Origin: Diospyros lotus
Lineage: Eukaryota; Streptophyta; Magnoliopsida; Ericales; Ebenaceae
Reading direction: 5' to 3'
Assembly (NCBI RefSeq): GCF_014633365.1
Contig: NC_068346.1
Span: forward strand, 12,731,030 to 12,795,029
Length of the DNA stretch: 64,000 nt
The first letter of the stretch is position 1. Every line of letters starts with the position of its first letter. The translations under genes and the position numbers were made by a program. Below, one piece after another: positions 47,228 through 57,849 of this stretch. A model generated the notes under the pieces. It was not told the DNA's origin. It ran no database searches and saw nothing but the letters and a program-made list of their open reading frames with translations.

Positions 47228-47887
47228 ATGGAAGGCCAGTTAGTTCGTCGAATCAATACCATATGTGTACTTTGTGGCTCTCAACTTGGGAGCGATATTT
47301 GTTACGCACTTGCAGCGAGCGAACTTGGTAAAAAATTAGGAGAGAAAAAAATTAATTTGGTATATGGAGGGGGAAGTCGTGGATTGAATGGTTATGTTTC
47401 ATAAGCTGTACATCTTGGAAATTCATCTGTGGTAGGTATAATGCCAATCCCTTTAGCTGAATCACATATTTCCGAAATTACACGCGGTCAACTTATAGAA
47501 ACGACTTCTATGTCTGAGCGCATGACTTGTAAGATTTATCAGTCAGATGCCTTCATTGCTTTACCAGGAGGTTTTGGAACACTTGAAGAAATCTTTTGTA
47601 TAATCTCCTGGGCCAAGAGTAATCTCCATACCAAACCTATTGAACTTTTAAATGTTAATCATTTTTTCGATGGGTTACTCTCTTTTCTTGATCAGGCTGT
47701 GGACCAACAGTTCATTTCTCGTTCAGCAAGAAAGATTCTCATTTCTGCATCCACCATTGATAAGCTGCTAGAGAAATTACATGCTTATGTTCCACAGTAC
47801 GATCCTCATGAGCCTCGGATAGACTGGTCTAAGGCAATTAGTAACAAGCGCCAAAGGGGTCCGATTAATTTAGATTTATCACTGTGA
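47228..47887 (+). pseudogene. LOG-like (cytokinin riboside 5'-monophosphate phosphoribohydrolase) ORF with one premature stop
   Basis: The frame runs from ATG 47228 to TGA 47887 (219 codons) and is broken only by TAA at 47402-47404 (codon 59). Family signatures: start INTICVLCGS, then LVYGGGSRGLNG (usual GGGS-x-GLMG), and the nucleotide-site motif LPGGFGTLEE (usual PGGYGTLEE), with the preceding Arg in MSERM. LOG enzymes release active cytokinin bases from their riboside monophosphates in the cytosol and nucleus. The copy is intronless, although plant LOG genes have several introns, so it was probably captured from spliced mRNA. It is clearly diverged from canonical plant LOG. The premature stop should remove the catalytic half unless translation restarts downstream. 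It sits on the element's coding strand, just 5' of the 3' untranslated part. Confidence 0.88.
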
Positions 47888-47894
47888 GAAATGC

Positions 47895-47946
47895 TCTTTG
47901 ATAAGATGGCTGAGTAAGGAGTACTTTTTGTACTCTTGAGACGCAT
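47895..47946 (+). repeat. 52-bp direct repeat, copy 1, with gagtac-ttttt-gtactc hairpin
   Basis: Starts tctttgataagatggctgag and ends gagacgcat; identical to 48043-48094. Each copy contains the inverted repeat GAGTAC...GTACTC around a T5 loop. Confidence 0.9.
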
Positions 47947-48042
47947 CTAGTTATTGTACAACTCGCAGAATTTTTCTTGATTGTGTTCTTTAAAAAAAAA
48001 AAAAAAAAAACAAAACAAAATTGTGGAATGTTGTTAGCAAAG

Positions 48043-48094
48043 TCTTTGATAAGATGGCTGAGTAAGGAGTACTTTTTGTACTCTTGAGACGCAT
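48043..48094 (+). repeat. 52-bp direct repeat, copy 2
   Basis: Same sequence as 47895-47946, 148 bp further on, separated by an A-rich run. Confidence 0.9.
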
Positions 48095-48263
48095 TTTGCT
48101 TATCTTATGACTTGCATGAAATTTTTATTTTGGTGTGAAAATATAAATATATATATATATATGGTGTGCTCATTTGTTGTTTAAGTTTTAGCAGTTCACA
48201 GCAAATCTATAGACTTGTGGAGTTACAGGTATTCCTAACAACCCTGATTTATTACTGCAATTC

Positions 48264-48274
48264 AAGTTGGGGGG
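48264..48274 (+). other. Internal polypurine tract copy
   Basis: aagttggggggt occurs here (about 48264-48275) and again at the 3' polypurine tract (49697-49708). It could prime a second plus strand, as central polypurine tracts do in lentiviruses and some retrotransposons. Confidence 0.45.
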
Positions 48275-49696
48275 TGTAAGGTCTAGTCATGAATCATCTG
48301 GTTTATATTTAACTGTGAGTTTGTAATTACTAGTTTGTAGTCTTGTGGGAATTGATTGTCTTTATCTGCTCTTATAAAAAAAAAAAAAAAATTATTATGT
48401 GTTTTAAATAATGCTATTCCTAAAGCTTTAAAGTTATGCACTGATAGCCAGTTAAGTTTGCAATACGAAACATGAATGCATTGATTTCTCATTTGAAAAT
48501 GTTTATGCATGAGAATAAGTAATTTACATTCATCAGGGATTCAAAATTTAAAAATTGGTTATCGGTCATAAAGTCAAAGGTAACAGTAATTAGCTGATTA
48601 GTACACTGTATGATCCCTCAACAGAAGTGGAGACTATTACCCAAGTGAGTGTTTGAGCCTAATAACCGTTAATTCTGAGTGAAATAACACTTACTCTAAA
48701 TATGCTCTCTTGTTTATCTTATCTTTTCAATGGCTTCAAAATATCAATTCGCTTTGAATGTCTAGTATGATAGCGGATGAATTTGACTGGTTTCAAACTA
48801 TGAATTAGATGACTGAGAAGCATGATAGGGGGATCAATTTCTTTCATTTTGAGCCTATTTTTTTTTCTTTAAATCAACCTCTTGTTAGCCCATTTGAGCC
48901 ATTTGTAGTACAACTTCTTTCGTTACCCTCGTTTAACCCATAACCATATGAATTTTATCCAACCTGGTGTGATTTTGGGAATTAGTCTGTTTATCTATTT
49001 TCATATTTAAAAAGAAAAAGAAAAAAAAAAGAGAAAAAAAAAAGAAGAAAAAAAAAGTGAAAAAAAGGGGGCAAATTCTCTTAGTTATTCAGCATAACTG
49101 TTTCAAAATGAATGCTAAAAAAAAAAAAAATCCCAACACACCCTTTGCACACTCTACCTTTTCTTTGACAACCCGTATTAACCTTATAGCCCCATTACAA
49201 CCCAGTCTGGTCCCTTTTGATGCTATAAATCATGTGATCTCAGAATTCGAGTTTGGAGTAGGGAATCATGTTTAAATTCAGAAGTTACTCATCTAAAGCA
49301 TTATTCCAATCATGAAGCTATGTCAATTTCCTTGTTCTTTCATGAAAATACGTTCCTTGTATTTGGGATGGCACCGAGTTTTGAACTTGTTCTGCATTTA
49401 CTCTTATAACGGTGCACCCCCTTGTGTGTACACCTGAGGAATCTTTTTTATTGGAGAGAAAATCCATAGTAAGATTTGAAGTCAAAACTTTGAGGGAGTA
49501 AGTCTGTGTGTTGGTTATCCTAATTTCCATTCCTGAGATTATATGACCTTTAACCAAAAATCTGATTTAGAATGCTAAATTATTTATTTAATTTTATGCA
49601 TTTCGGTTTCGAATTTGAAATTTTTACATTCATACAGTTATTGTGAATAAAGTTTGGCAGGTGTATAATCTGATTGCTAAGGGACTAGCAATGTTT

Positions 49697-49709
49697 AAGT
49701 TGGGGGGTA
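49697..49709 (+). other. 3' polypurine tract
   Basis: taagttggggggta directly before the TG of the 3' LTR at 49710. Confidence 0.85.
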
Positions 49710-51714
49710 TGATTAGTAGTTAATTTTATAAAAATTTTGTTATAATTATACCCTTCTTTTGATCTTAAAAATAGTTTAAATTAGATATTAATATATATTT
49801 TATGGTTATATGCAAGTTTAAATTGAAAAATGAATGAAATGAAATTTTAAAGTAAAATTTAATAATAATAATAATAATATATAAAATTATATATAACACA
49901 TATACATCATTATATACATTCATGTAAAATATATATAATATAATATAATATATATATATGTGTGCCATGTGTAATACATATATATAATATATAATTTATT
50001 AATAACATTAAATTATTTTTATTTTTTTTTTAGGCATGAAGAATTAAAGCCCATGAAGACTTAAAGTCCATGAAGAATTCAAGTCCATGAAGAAATCAAA
50101 CCCATGGAGAAATCAAGCCCATGAAGAATTCAAGTCCATGAAGAAATCAAGCACATGAAAAATTAAAGTCCATGAAGAATTCAAGCCCATGAAGAATTAA
50201 GGCCCAATTTGAGCAACCCATGGAAGATATTATTTGGAGAAGGCCCAAGGATTATTTTTAATCCTAATGAAGATTAAAAACCAATTTATAGAAATCTATT
50301 TTTATTTTTTATGTGAGAGCTTTATTAGGTGTGTTTTTTAGCTAAAATCCATTTAATTATTAGGTGGATATTATAGCTAAAATCCATTTAACTTTATGAA
50401 TGCTTTATTAGGTATGTATTTTAGCTAAAATCCATTTAATATTAGGTGTGTATTATAGCTAAAATCCATTTAACTTTAAGTGTGTGAGTGCCCATTAGAT
50501 ATAATTATGTCTAGTTGAATAATTGAAATTGTGTGGTTTGTATTGCATCTTGTGGCCTATAAATAGATCACTTGATTGCATTTGTAAGTGTGATTATTAT
50601 TCTTGAATCAAAGTTTAGTTGTTTCCTTATAATTCTCTCTTTGAGAATTGTTCTTGTTCTTTCCCCTTTTCTTTAGTATTCTCTCTTGTGATCTTACTTC
50701 CTTCATTTCTTCTTTTAAATTCTTATGTCATTTATTATTACTTTATTATTCACCGCCTAAATGGCCGGTTAATTTGTGCCTTTAAATTTCTTGTCATTTT
50801 AATTCTTGTTATTTAATTATTCACCGCCTAAATGGCCGGTTAGTTTATGCCTTTAAAATTTCTTGTCATTTAAATTCTGTTATTTAAATTACGTCGTTTA
50901 AATTCATGTCAATTAACTTTTAAATGAAAATGAGTAGCTAAATCTAATCTTGGGTTAAGGCAAGGACAGTGTCCAACGCCAATGATTCCCAAAGAAAGCT
51001 GCGCTTTAAATAAGTAACATTAATTTAAATTTCAGTATGAGTGTATCTTAATTATTGAGAAATCACTAGGTTTGGATTGGAGCGTAAGCCTAACTTAGAG
51101 CTTTCATGCCATGTATGAGAGTTACTAGAACTGGAAACGCTATCATACCCAAACCCGGATGATTAATTTAGTTGTTTTGTGTATTAATTGCAATTGAATT
51201 TATGGTGGTTGCTTAAATTAGAATCCCGCATATCATGTATGGGGATTGCTTAACCTAGAACTATCATCATCTCTAATTGCATTTAATAACAAACCCTCAT
51301 ATCTGAAATTAAATTAATGTTGCTAATCTTTTATGCTAAAATTTGGGAATCAACGGGTTGGCACTGAAATTGTCTTAACTCAAGTACTATCCAATTTTAT
51401 ATTCTCACTTAAAGTATTTATTTCAATTATTGCCTTAATTTATTTCCTAGTATCTGTTGTTTAAAAAATCATAAAAAACCTTGTTGCCAATTTATCCAAA
51501 TGCGTGTGTGCTTGTGTGACATTCTTTTTATTTTGCCATAAATAAATCTCTCAGTGGACGACCTGGACTCATTCAGAAAATATAAATTTAAATTTGGACT
51601 ACAACTGCACTCGTACACTGACGAGTATAAACCTCTCACCTAAACAAAGAAAAAAATATAAAATTTTTATTGTGTTTTGTTTTGTGTTTTAATTGCAGGG
51701 TGGGAGTGCAGTCA
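49710..51714 (+). repeat. 3' LTR of the Athila-like element
   Basis: Nearly identical to 38058-40002, with three more 17-bp units (50035-50204, 10 copies) and a few small changes such as an extra catgaagaa-like block and an inserted atcataaaaa word near 51465. TATA box at 50558-50565. Followed by target duplication atatc (51715-51719). Confidence 0.93.
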
Positions 51715-52010
51715 ATATCTCCAGTAGAAGAGATCTTGGAATATTCATTACCTTTTGTTCCAAGCTCAATCAATATTTCAGAATATGAAGCTTTAATTAC
51801 AAGCACGAAAATAGCCAAAAAACTTGAGGCTGATAAATTAATTGCTCATAGCAATTCTCAACTAGCTGTCAGCAATTCTAAGGCCAATATAAGACGAGAG
51901 AGCCGTTCATGCCCCAAATATTTACAAAAGGTCAAAATACTAGGTATAATCATTCAAAGATTTCTAGCTTATACAAATCAATAGGTCTTTGAATAGTCAC
52001 ACTGATGTAC
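51715..52010 (+). pseudogene. Second RNase H-like domain, remainder (old Tat-like element)
   Basis: Continues the frame of 38010-38057 after the Athila-like insertion. Reads SPVEEILEYSLPF, then EYEALI and a segment AHSNSQLAV that corresponds to the HSDSQL-type motif of this domain. The frame stops at 51982. Confidence 0.7.
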
Positions 52011-52149
52011 TATCCAAACTAGTCTCGACAAAGAATACCCTGGGAAGGATAGTACATGTTGCAGCTAGTCCTCTAACAACCCAACATCGAGGGAAAAGAG
52101 GTATTAAGTGTTGATATAGTCAATGACTGACAAACCCCAGTTCAAAATT

Positions 52150-53060
52150 TTTTTATTACAAGAGAACCCTCTGATCTTGTAGAAGCTAGATATATGAAGC
52201 TTAGGGAAGCCATGATTACACTCATTGATGGGATACTATACAAAAAAAGTTTTACTATGCCACTAGTCAAATGCTTAGATCCTGAAGAAGCTAAGTTTGC
52301 TCTTACAAAGGTGCATAAAGGAATTTGCAAAGAACATATGGGATTAAGAGTTGTCAAAGTACTTTGGGCAGGATTTTTCTAGCCAACACTTCAAAGTGAT
52401 GCCTTAAGAAAGGTTAAAAAGTGTGACAAATGCCAAAGACATTAGCTTATTTACTCTGCACCTATATTTGTCATACAAAGTATTTTTCAACCAACCCCCT
52501 TTGCATAATGGGGATGGATGTCTTAGACTCCTTTCCCCGAGTATCAAGCTAGCACAAATTTCTATTAGTAGCCATAGACTACTTTACAAAATGGGTGAAA
52601 GCAAAAACACTTGCAACTATTACAAAAAGAAAAGTAGAGACAATGGTATGAAAAGACATCTTTTGTTAAATCAGTATTCCTAGAATTATCAATACATATC
52701 ACAACAAACAATTTAATTGTGAAGGCTTCTGAATCTTCTATGAAAATTTGGGAATATAGTTGCAAATAGATTCAATCTCATATCAACAAACAAATGGGTC
52801 AGATCTACTTGAGTAAGAATGTTTGACGAACAAATAAATTTTAAGGCCTTGAGAGAAAACTTAGATCTCATAGAAAAACAAAGAGATAAAGCTTGCATTA
52901 GATTGATAGCTTATCAAAAAAGAATAGCAAATTATTACAACAATAGAATACAAAACATGCCACTAAAAGACGAAGATCTTGTCTTAAGGAAATCAACAAA
53001 CACTGACAACATCAGCAAGACTTGGAATAGAAGTTATTTAAAGGTTTATTATTCATCGAA
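52150..53060 (+). pseudogene. Integrase remnant (old Tat-like element)
   Basis: Pieces of a Tat-type integrase: a zinc-domain region around 52310-52440 (CKEHMG, then KKCDKCQ), the core near 52565 (VAIDYFTKWVKAKT) and later segments to about 53060 (ISKTWNRSYLKVYY). Broken by at least seven stops and frameshifts. Confidence 0.7.
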
Positions 53061-53348
53061 TATGTAAAAAACTTTTCAACATAATAAAAAAGAACCCCAA
53101 GTAGGGGTCATAGACGTAGGCATCTTTTGTCGAACCACGTAAAATCTTGTTTTGTGAGCATGTGCCATCTTTTTGCAACTCTATTGCTCTTAAAAACTTT
53201 TTCAAAACAAGCACTAACACTATATCTTTCAAAGCCCATTTTTCATATATTCTATTTGGTAAGATAATAAATACACGTGAAAGGATCATGAAAATGGTGG
53301 ATATGCAAACCTAACATCTAGAATGCAAAAGATCTAGGGTTTGTCATT

Positions 53349-53945
53349 TCAAACAAAAGACCATAAGTTGTTAAGACAGCAATGGGCTTAAAGAGCCATT
53401 ACAACACATGCAGTATAACACTGTTAAGATGTGCAATGACCAAAAAAGACCCATTGTGATGCACATAACATGAAAATCATAAGTTGTTAAGACATCAATG
53501 GGCTTAAAGAGCTACTATGACATGCAACATAACATTGTTAAGATGTGCAATATTGGCTAAAAAAGACCCATTGTGATGCATGTAGTATGAAGACCATAAG
53601 CTGTTAAGACACCAATGGGCTTAAAAAGCCATTGTAACACATGCAACATAACACTATTAAGATGTGCAATGGCTAAAAAAGACTTATTGTGATGCACATA
53701 ACATGAAGACCATAAGCTATTAAGATATCAATGGGCTTAAAGAGCCATTGTGACATATGCAACATAGCACTATTAAGATATCCAATGGCTAAAACAGACC
53801 CATTGTGATGCACACAATATGAAGACTATAAGCTGTTAAGACAACAATATGCTTAAAGAGCCATTGTAACCCATGCAATATAGCGTTGTTAAGATGTGCA
53901 AGGGCCAAAAAAGACCTATTGTGACGCAAGCAACATAAAGACCTT
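53349..53945 (+). repeat. 116-bp tandem repeat, five copies
   Basis: The phrase cataag(t/c)tgttaagac recurs at 53363, 53478, 53595, 53711 and 53827 (periods 115, 117, 116, 116), each followed by variants of atgggcttaaagagccat and gacccattgtgatgca. It lies 3' of the integrase remnant, where Tat and Ogre elements often have tandem repeats. Confidence 0.9.
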
Positions 53946-54130
53946 GGCACAAACAAGCTGTCTCAAAAAGACCAAGGCATAAATGTGATACCATTTTCCT
54001 AAGAACAAGTATGTATCAAAGCAAGCAAGGTAAACCATAAAAGGTTTTAAACAATACTTATTGAATATCAAAGTCAATTACTTGAAACATTTATGTACAC
54101 ATGTATCACTATCCGAACATGCAGACAAAT

Positions 54131-54688
54131 AAAAAGAATTATTCAACAAAACATAGTTATCCTAAAGAATTTGGGAGCAACATTAATGTTAGCGCTAGTA
54201 CTCTAAATGCTAGATTTACACTCATATGATGTTTGTGTTTGGCACGAATGATGTAATCTTGTAATATATATAATTTTATATATGACGTCATATCTTCATT
54301 CATACTCTCCATTTTCATTTATAAATGAGTCCTTAAATTTTTTGGTAGAGATATGATTCTTTAAGTGTTAAGAATGATATGACACAGATTTCTAGTTTAG
54401 GATTACTTTAAGAGATTTCTAGTTCTAAGATTTTTCAGAAGCGGAATATGATTTATCCATTATGAACTAGCATGTGTGCTACTACCACTATCTAGTATGA
54501 GATGCTAATGAGGATGAGTAGTATCTCATATATCATCATGCATGAGATGTAGATAGTAGACATGTGGGTAGGTGATAGTCAAACATCTACAGAATGTGAC
54601 GTTTGCGATAGATCATATGGCTTTAAGGATTAATGATCTGTTGTTGGTTCTCAATTGTGTATCTAGTCTTTTAACCGGAGGCAACAAA
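54131..54688. other. Spacer between old Tat-like element and the next LTR unit
   Basis: No gene. The end (54640-54688) and the start of 61727-61925 appear to be one sequence (a ...accggaggcaac... / ...cagagttgtc... join) separated by the LTR unit between them. Confidence 0.4.
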
Positions 54689-55162
54689 TGTAAGGTCCCT
54701 GATTTGTTTATTACAGTTTAATATATTTTCTTTTTTTTTTTTAGAGACCAAATGCCAGCCCAGTTACCAGAACTCATGGCGGCTTCTTCCTTGGAAACCC
54801 CGATCGAGGAATACAAGGGGAAACGTCCGGAGGAATGGCACATGCCGAAGTTTAAGGGAAACACCATAGCTAGCACACAATTCGGATGTCAGGGCTTTAT
54901 TAACGTCACATACATAATTGTTTTCCCATTCTTATACACCATGGTCAATTACACTGAGAAATACAAAAGTTGACATCTGACCCTATTACCAAAATATCTG
55001 CAATGGGATGTCACCACCAGGACTTTGTAGTTGGGACCGTTTTGTACACGTCTAAGCCTCCGCCTCGAGCATTGCTTGGCTCGTCATCGACCGTACGTCG
55101 CCCGCTTGGCATGGCAACACACGCTTATCCTGCCTGGATGTCACCGATACAGTGATAGCAAT

Positions 55163-55353
55163 TGTAACATCCCAAAAATTTGGAGACAAGTAAAAATAAT
55201 TAATTTGGGTATTTGAGGATATTTTAGAATATTTGGAGATTTTTGAGAAAATACTTATTTATGATATTTTGAAGAAATAGGAAATTAAGGTGATTAATTA
55301 AATTAATTGGATGTATTCATGAAGATAATAAAATAAAATATAATAAAAATAAC

Positions 55354-55417
<64 letters not shown>

Positions 55418-57679
55418 GAGTTAATCAAATTAAATTAAATTAAACTAATTAGTTAATATATATATATATATACTTGTTTGTGTGTGTGTGCGTGGCCATT
55501 TCTTGGCCTTCCCTTTGTATGGCTTAAAAGCCACTCAAATGTGATATAAATTGATGGAGGCTTGGGCAGTAAGCATGGGGGCCTTTAAAGGCCTTAAACG
55601 AGGGCGCTCTGGAGCCATTTGGAGAGGAAAAAAAATTGGAGAAAGAAGATGGAACGGCCAGCAGCGCGCGGGGAAGAAAATTGAATGAAAATGGGGGGAA
55701 AATCTTGTTAATTAGCATTTTAAGTAGTCAGGTAAGTTAAATAAATTATTAGAATATTATACACATAGAGATATTAATTTTATACGGTCGAAATTAATTA
55801 ATTGGGGTTCGAGAACTCATTATTTATTTTAACTGTATTACTTCGCAGTAGGAGTGCGAGAGAAGCTAGGATCGGCTATTTGCAGGCAAGCTCCTAATCC
55901 TCTCCTCATGTTCTTCATTTCCTGCGAGAGTCTTCGTTTTTTTTTTTTTCATATTTTAAACCCTCCCTCACCGTGACTCAGTTCCACGCATTAATAAAAA
56001 TAATCCGCGTGGTAACCACCATATGACTTATGTTTTATTAAATGAGATTATTATTAATGGAATGAGTTAAGAAAATAATGATTTGGTGTTATTCTTTATG
56101 TCCGTCATGGAGCTTCATACCGCTCCGCTTCCCTTGGGAATGATGCCGAACCCACTGGGGCTAGGTTCTTAGAAAATGATATGGAATCATGGAAATATGT
56201 TAAAAGTCTATCAGGTGTGTTAAGATGGTTTTCTGTGAATGAGAAGGAATGAGAATGGTGTCATGATGTTATGTGGTTATGTACATGAAGAGTTATGGAG
56301 AAATATTGTGTAATGTTAAGTTCAAAAGATATAAAGTTAATAGTGTCAATAAATGTGTCTAAGGGTATGTGGTATAAAGCCACTGACTGTCGACTGTAGG
56401 TCGTGGCAGTTGATGGCTGGATGTATGAGCGCTAGTCATCGACTGTTACGATAAGTGTTGGACGGGCCAGAAGAGCTGGTATTGTCAGATTCCCGCATTG
56501 GTTTGTGCATATCATGATGTGTGTGCTACAAGGGGCTGAGTTACATTCACTTGGGGACATGCTTTGTGTGTGATGGGATGTGTGAGCATTTGCACGACCC
56601 AGTTGGTCTAAGAGCCAATTTGGGTACCCTAGGTGAACATGTGCATTTAGAGCATGTCGCATGTGTGTATTCCCATGTGAGCGTAGCAGGGCCTGATGCT
56701 TGGTTTATGGGGGCCTTGTCATCATGTTTATGCTACAGAAGCCATTGCATTTCTTATGTGTTGCATTGCATGGTTCTATTGTTGTTGTTATTCTGGGCGG
56801 GAGTACCGTGCCAGTCCGGGTGTCGGGAGTACCGACTAGGGTGAGCTTCGGCTCGGCTTAGAGATTAGCTCGGGGGTAGCCTGAGGGAAGACCAAGATAG
56901 CGAAAGTATATGATAATGTGATGGATGACAGGAAGAACACATGAGGGTATGATGGGTATCAGGAAGAGCATGTAACAAGTATCAAGAAAAGCTAAACGTT
57001 GAATGTCAGGAAAAGCCGACCATGGTCAGGAAAAGGTAGGTCCTATTGAATGATGAAATGGTAGCCTATGTTAGGCTGTAACAGGTTTGTATGCGAGACT
57101 TGGGTGCCAATGTGTGGCTTATGTGGGCCCCAAGAACCCTTTATGTGTAGTTGATTTTATGCTATGCATTTAGAAGTAAGGCACGTATGGATCATGACAC
57201 GATGTGGTTGCATTGGCATGAATTGTATGGGATGTTGGGAAGAGTCCTATCTTAAACCTATAGCTTTCCTTTCATGAGCTTGCTAAGTCTCACGACTCAC
57301 GTTTGTTTTCTATCATTCCTGGTTAGGGATTCGTCTGTGACAGCAGGTACGTTCAGCGGGGTTTGGGTCCAGACTATTGAGTCATGGTAGCAAGTGCAGA
57401 ATTCTCCCGAGACTAGGTCATGGGTGTCTTTGTGCCTATGTTAAGATTAATGTTCATGTTCTTGAGATTGACGTATGTTAAGTAGGCCCAGGTGGGTCAA
57501 GTGGTGAATGATTATGTAAAGACGGTTATGCAATGTTACAAGATGAAAATAAAAAATATGGTTTCTAAAAGAGTTATGTGAGAGGTTTAGTTTATGTTGT
57601 TGTTCGGTATCATTTTGGTAATGACCATCTCATGGATCCTCTTTGTGCACGGGGAGGCTCCGGGAGGCGGGCCGTTACA
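55163..57679 (+). mobile_element. Solo LTR, chromovirus-like, imperfect TSD
   Basis: Begins TGTAACATCCC and ends GGCGGGCCGTTACA. The flanks gcaat (55158-55162) and ggaat (57680-57684) differ at one base. The block gcttgctaagtctcacgactcac (57270-57300) and gggccccaagaaccc (57125) tie it to the LTRs of 1-11 kb. It carries an (AAT)n microsatellite. It lies within the 54689-61726 unit. Confidence 0.8.
55345..55415. repeat. (AAT)n microsatellite
   Basis: About 22 near-perfect ataataata units in the LTR at 55163-57679. Confidence 0.95.
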
Positions 57680-57849
57680 GGAATTCCCTTACTCAGCAGT
57701 CAAGGGGATAAATACTATCATATAGAACGTTATACATAAACACATGCTTCCACACATTTTATGCTACAACCCATATATTTCCTTACGAGTGACTAGTAGT
57801 ATCAGCTTCCCTAGAGTGTCTACAGTTTATCATAACAGCTAATAGTTGG

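Larger units (their letters stand above)
47888..49709 (+). other. 3' untranslated region of the Athila-like element
   Basis: No ORF with support. Contains a 52-bp direct repeat with hairpin (47895-47946, 48043-48094), an internal copy of the polypurine tract (48264-48274), A-rich runs (47990-48012, 48377-48391, 49010-49070) and the final polypurine tract. This part resembles the long non-coding 3' region usual in Athila elements. Confidence 0.6.
38058..51714 (+). mobile_element. Full-length Athila-like Ty3/gypsy retrotransposon with extra LOG-like and Cys-rich ORFs
   Basis: Length is 13,657 bp. LTRs of 1945 bp (38058-40002) and 2005 bp (49710-51714) both start TGATTAGT and end GTGCAGTCA. The target duplication is atatc on both sides. 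A primer site for tRNA-Asp follows the 5' LTR and a polypurine tract precedes the 3' LTR. Gag, protease, RT, RNase H and integrase lie in that order in one frame with three stops. RT/RNase H phrases such as FLDGYSGYNQI and VFMDDFSVYG are typical of the Athila clade. The LTRs are nearly identical apart from a tandem-repeat copy change, so the insertion is recent. Between integrase and 3' LTR it carries 4.1 kb with two further ORFs, instead of a recognisable env-like gene. Confidence 0.95.
31858..54130 (+). mobile_element. Old Tat-like Ty3/gypsy element, heavily interrupted (outer limits approximate)
   Basis: Pieces of one plus-strand element appear in order: a TATA-containing LTR-like stretch (32264), a gag zinc-finger-like piece (32985-33080), protease (33441-33483), RT start (34475-35140), RT end (36988-37560), RNase H (37560-37990), a second RNase H-like domain (38010-38057 then 51715-52010) and integrase (52150-53060). 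Every piece is broken by stops. The gaps are explained by three insertions with recognisable ends: hAT-like (33710-34465), solo LTR (35141-36982) and the Athila-like element (38058-51714). Two RNase H domains before integrase fit the Tat lineage. No LTR pair was recognised, so the outer boundaries are uncertain. Confidence 0.7.

Noticed and set aside
48283..49557. Env-like gene downstream of the LOG-like ORF
   Set aside because: Only short ORFs on either strand, no signal peptide or coiled-coil plus membrane pattern, many A-rich runs.
53349..53945. CRISPR-like or satellite array
   Set aside because: Units are head-to-tail with no spacers and this is plant DNA; only five copies, so a local tandem repeat in an old retrotransposon.
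54752..54973. 73-codon ORF starting MPAQLPELMAASS
   Set aside because: Lies inside a solo LTR, has no recognisable domain and no partner exon; I considered a gene exon after the T-rich tract but found no support.
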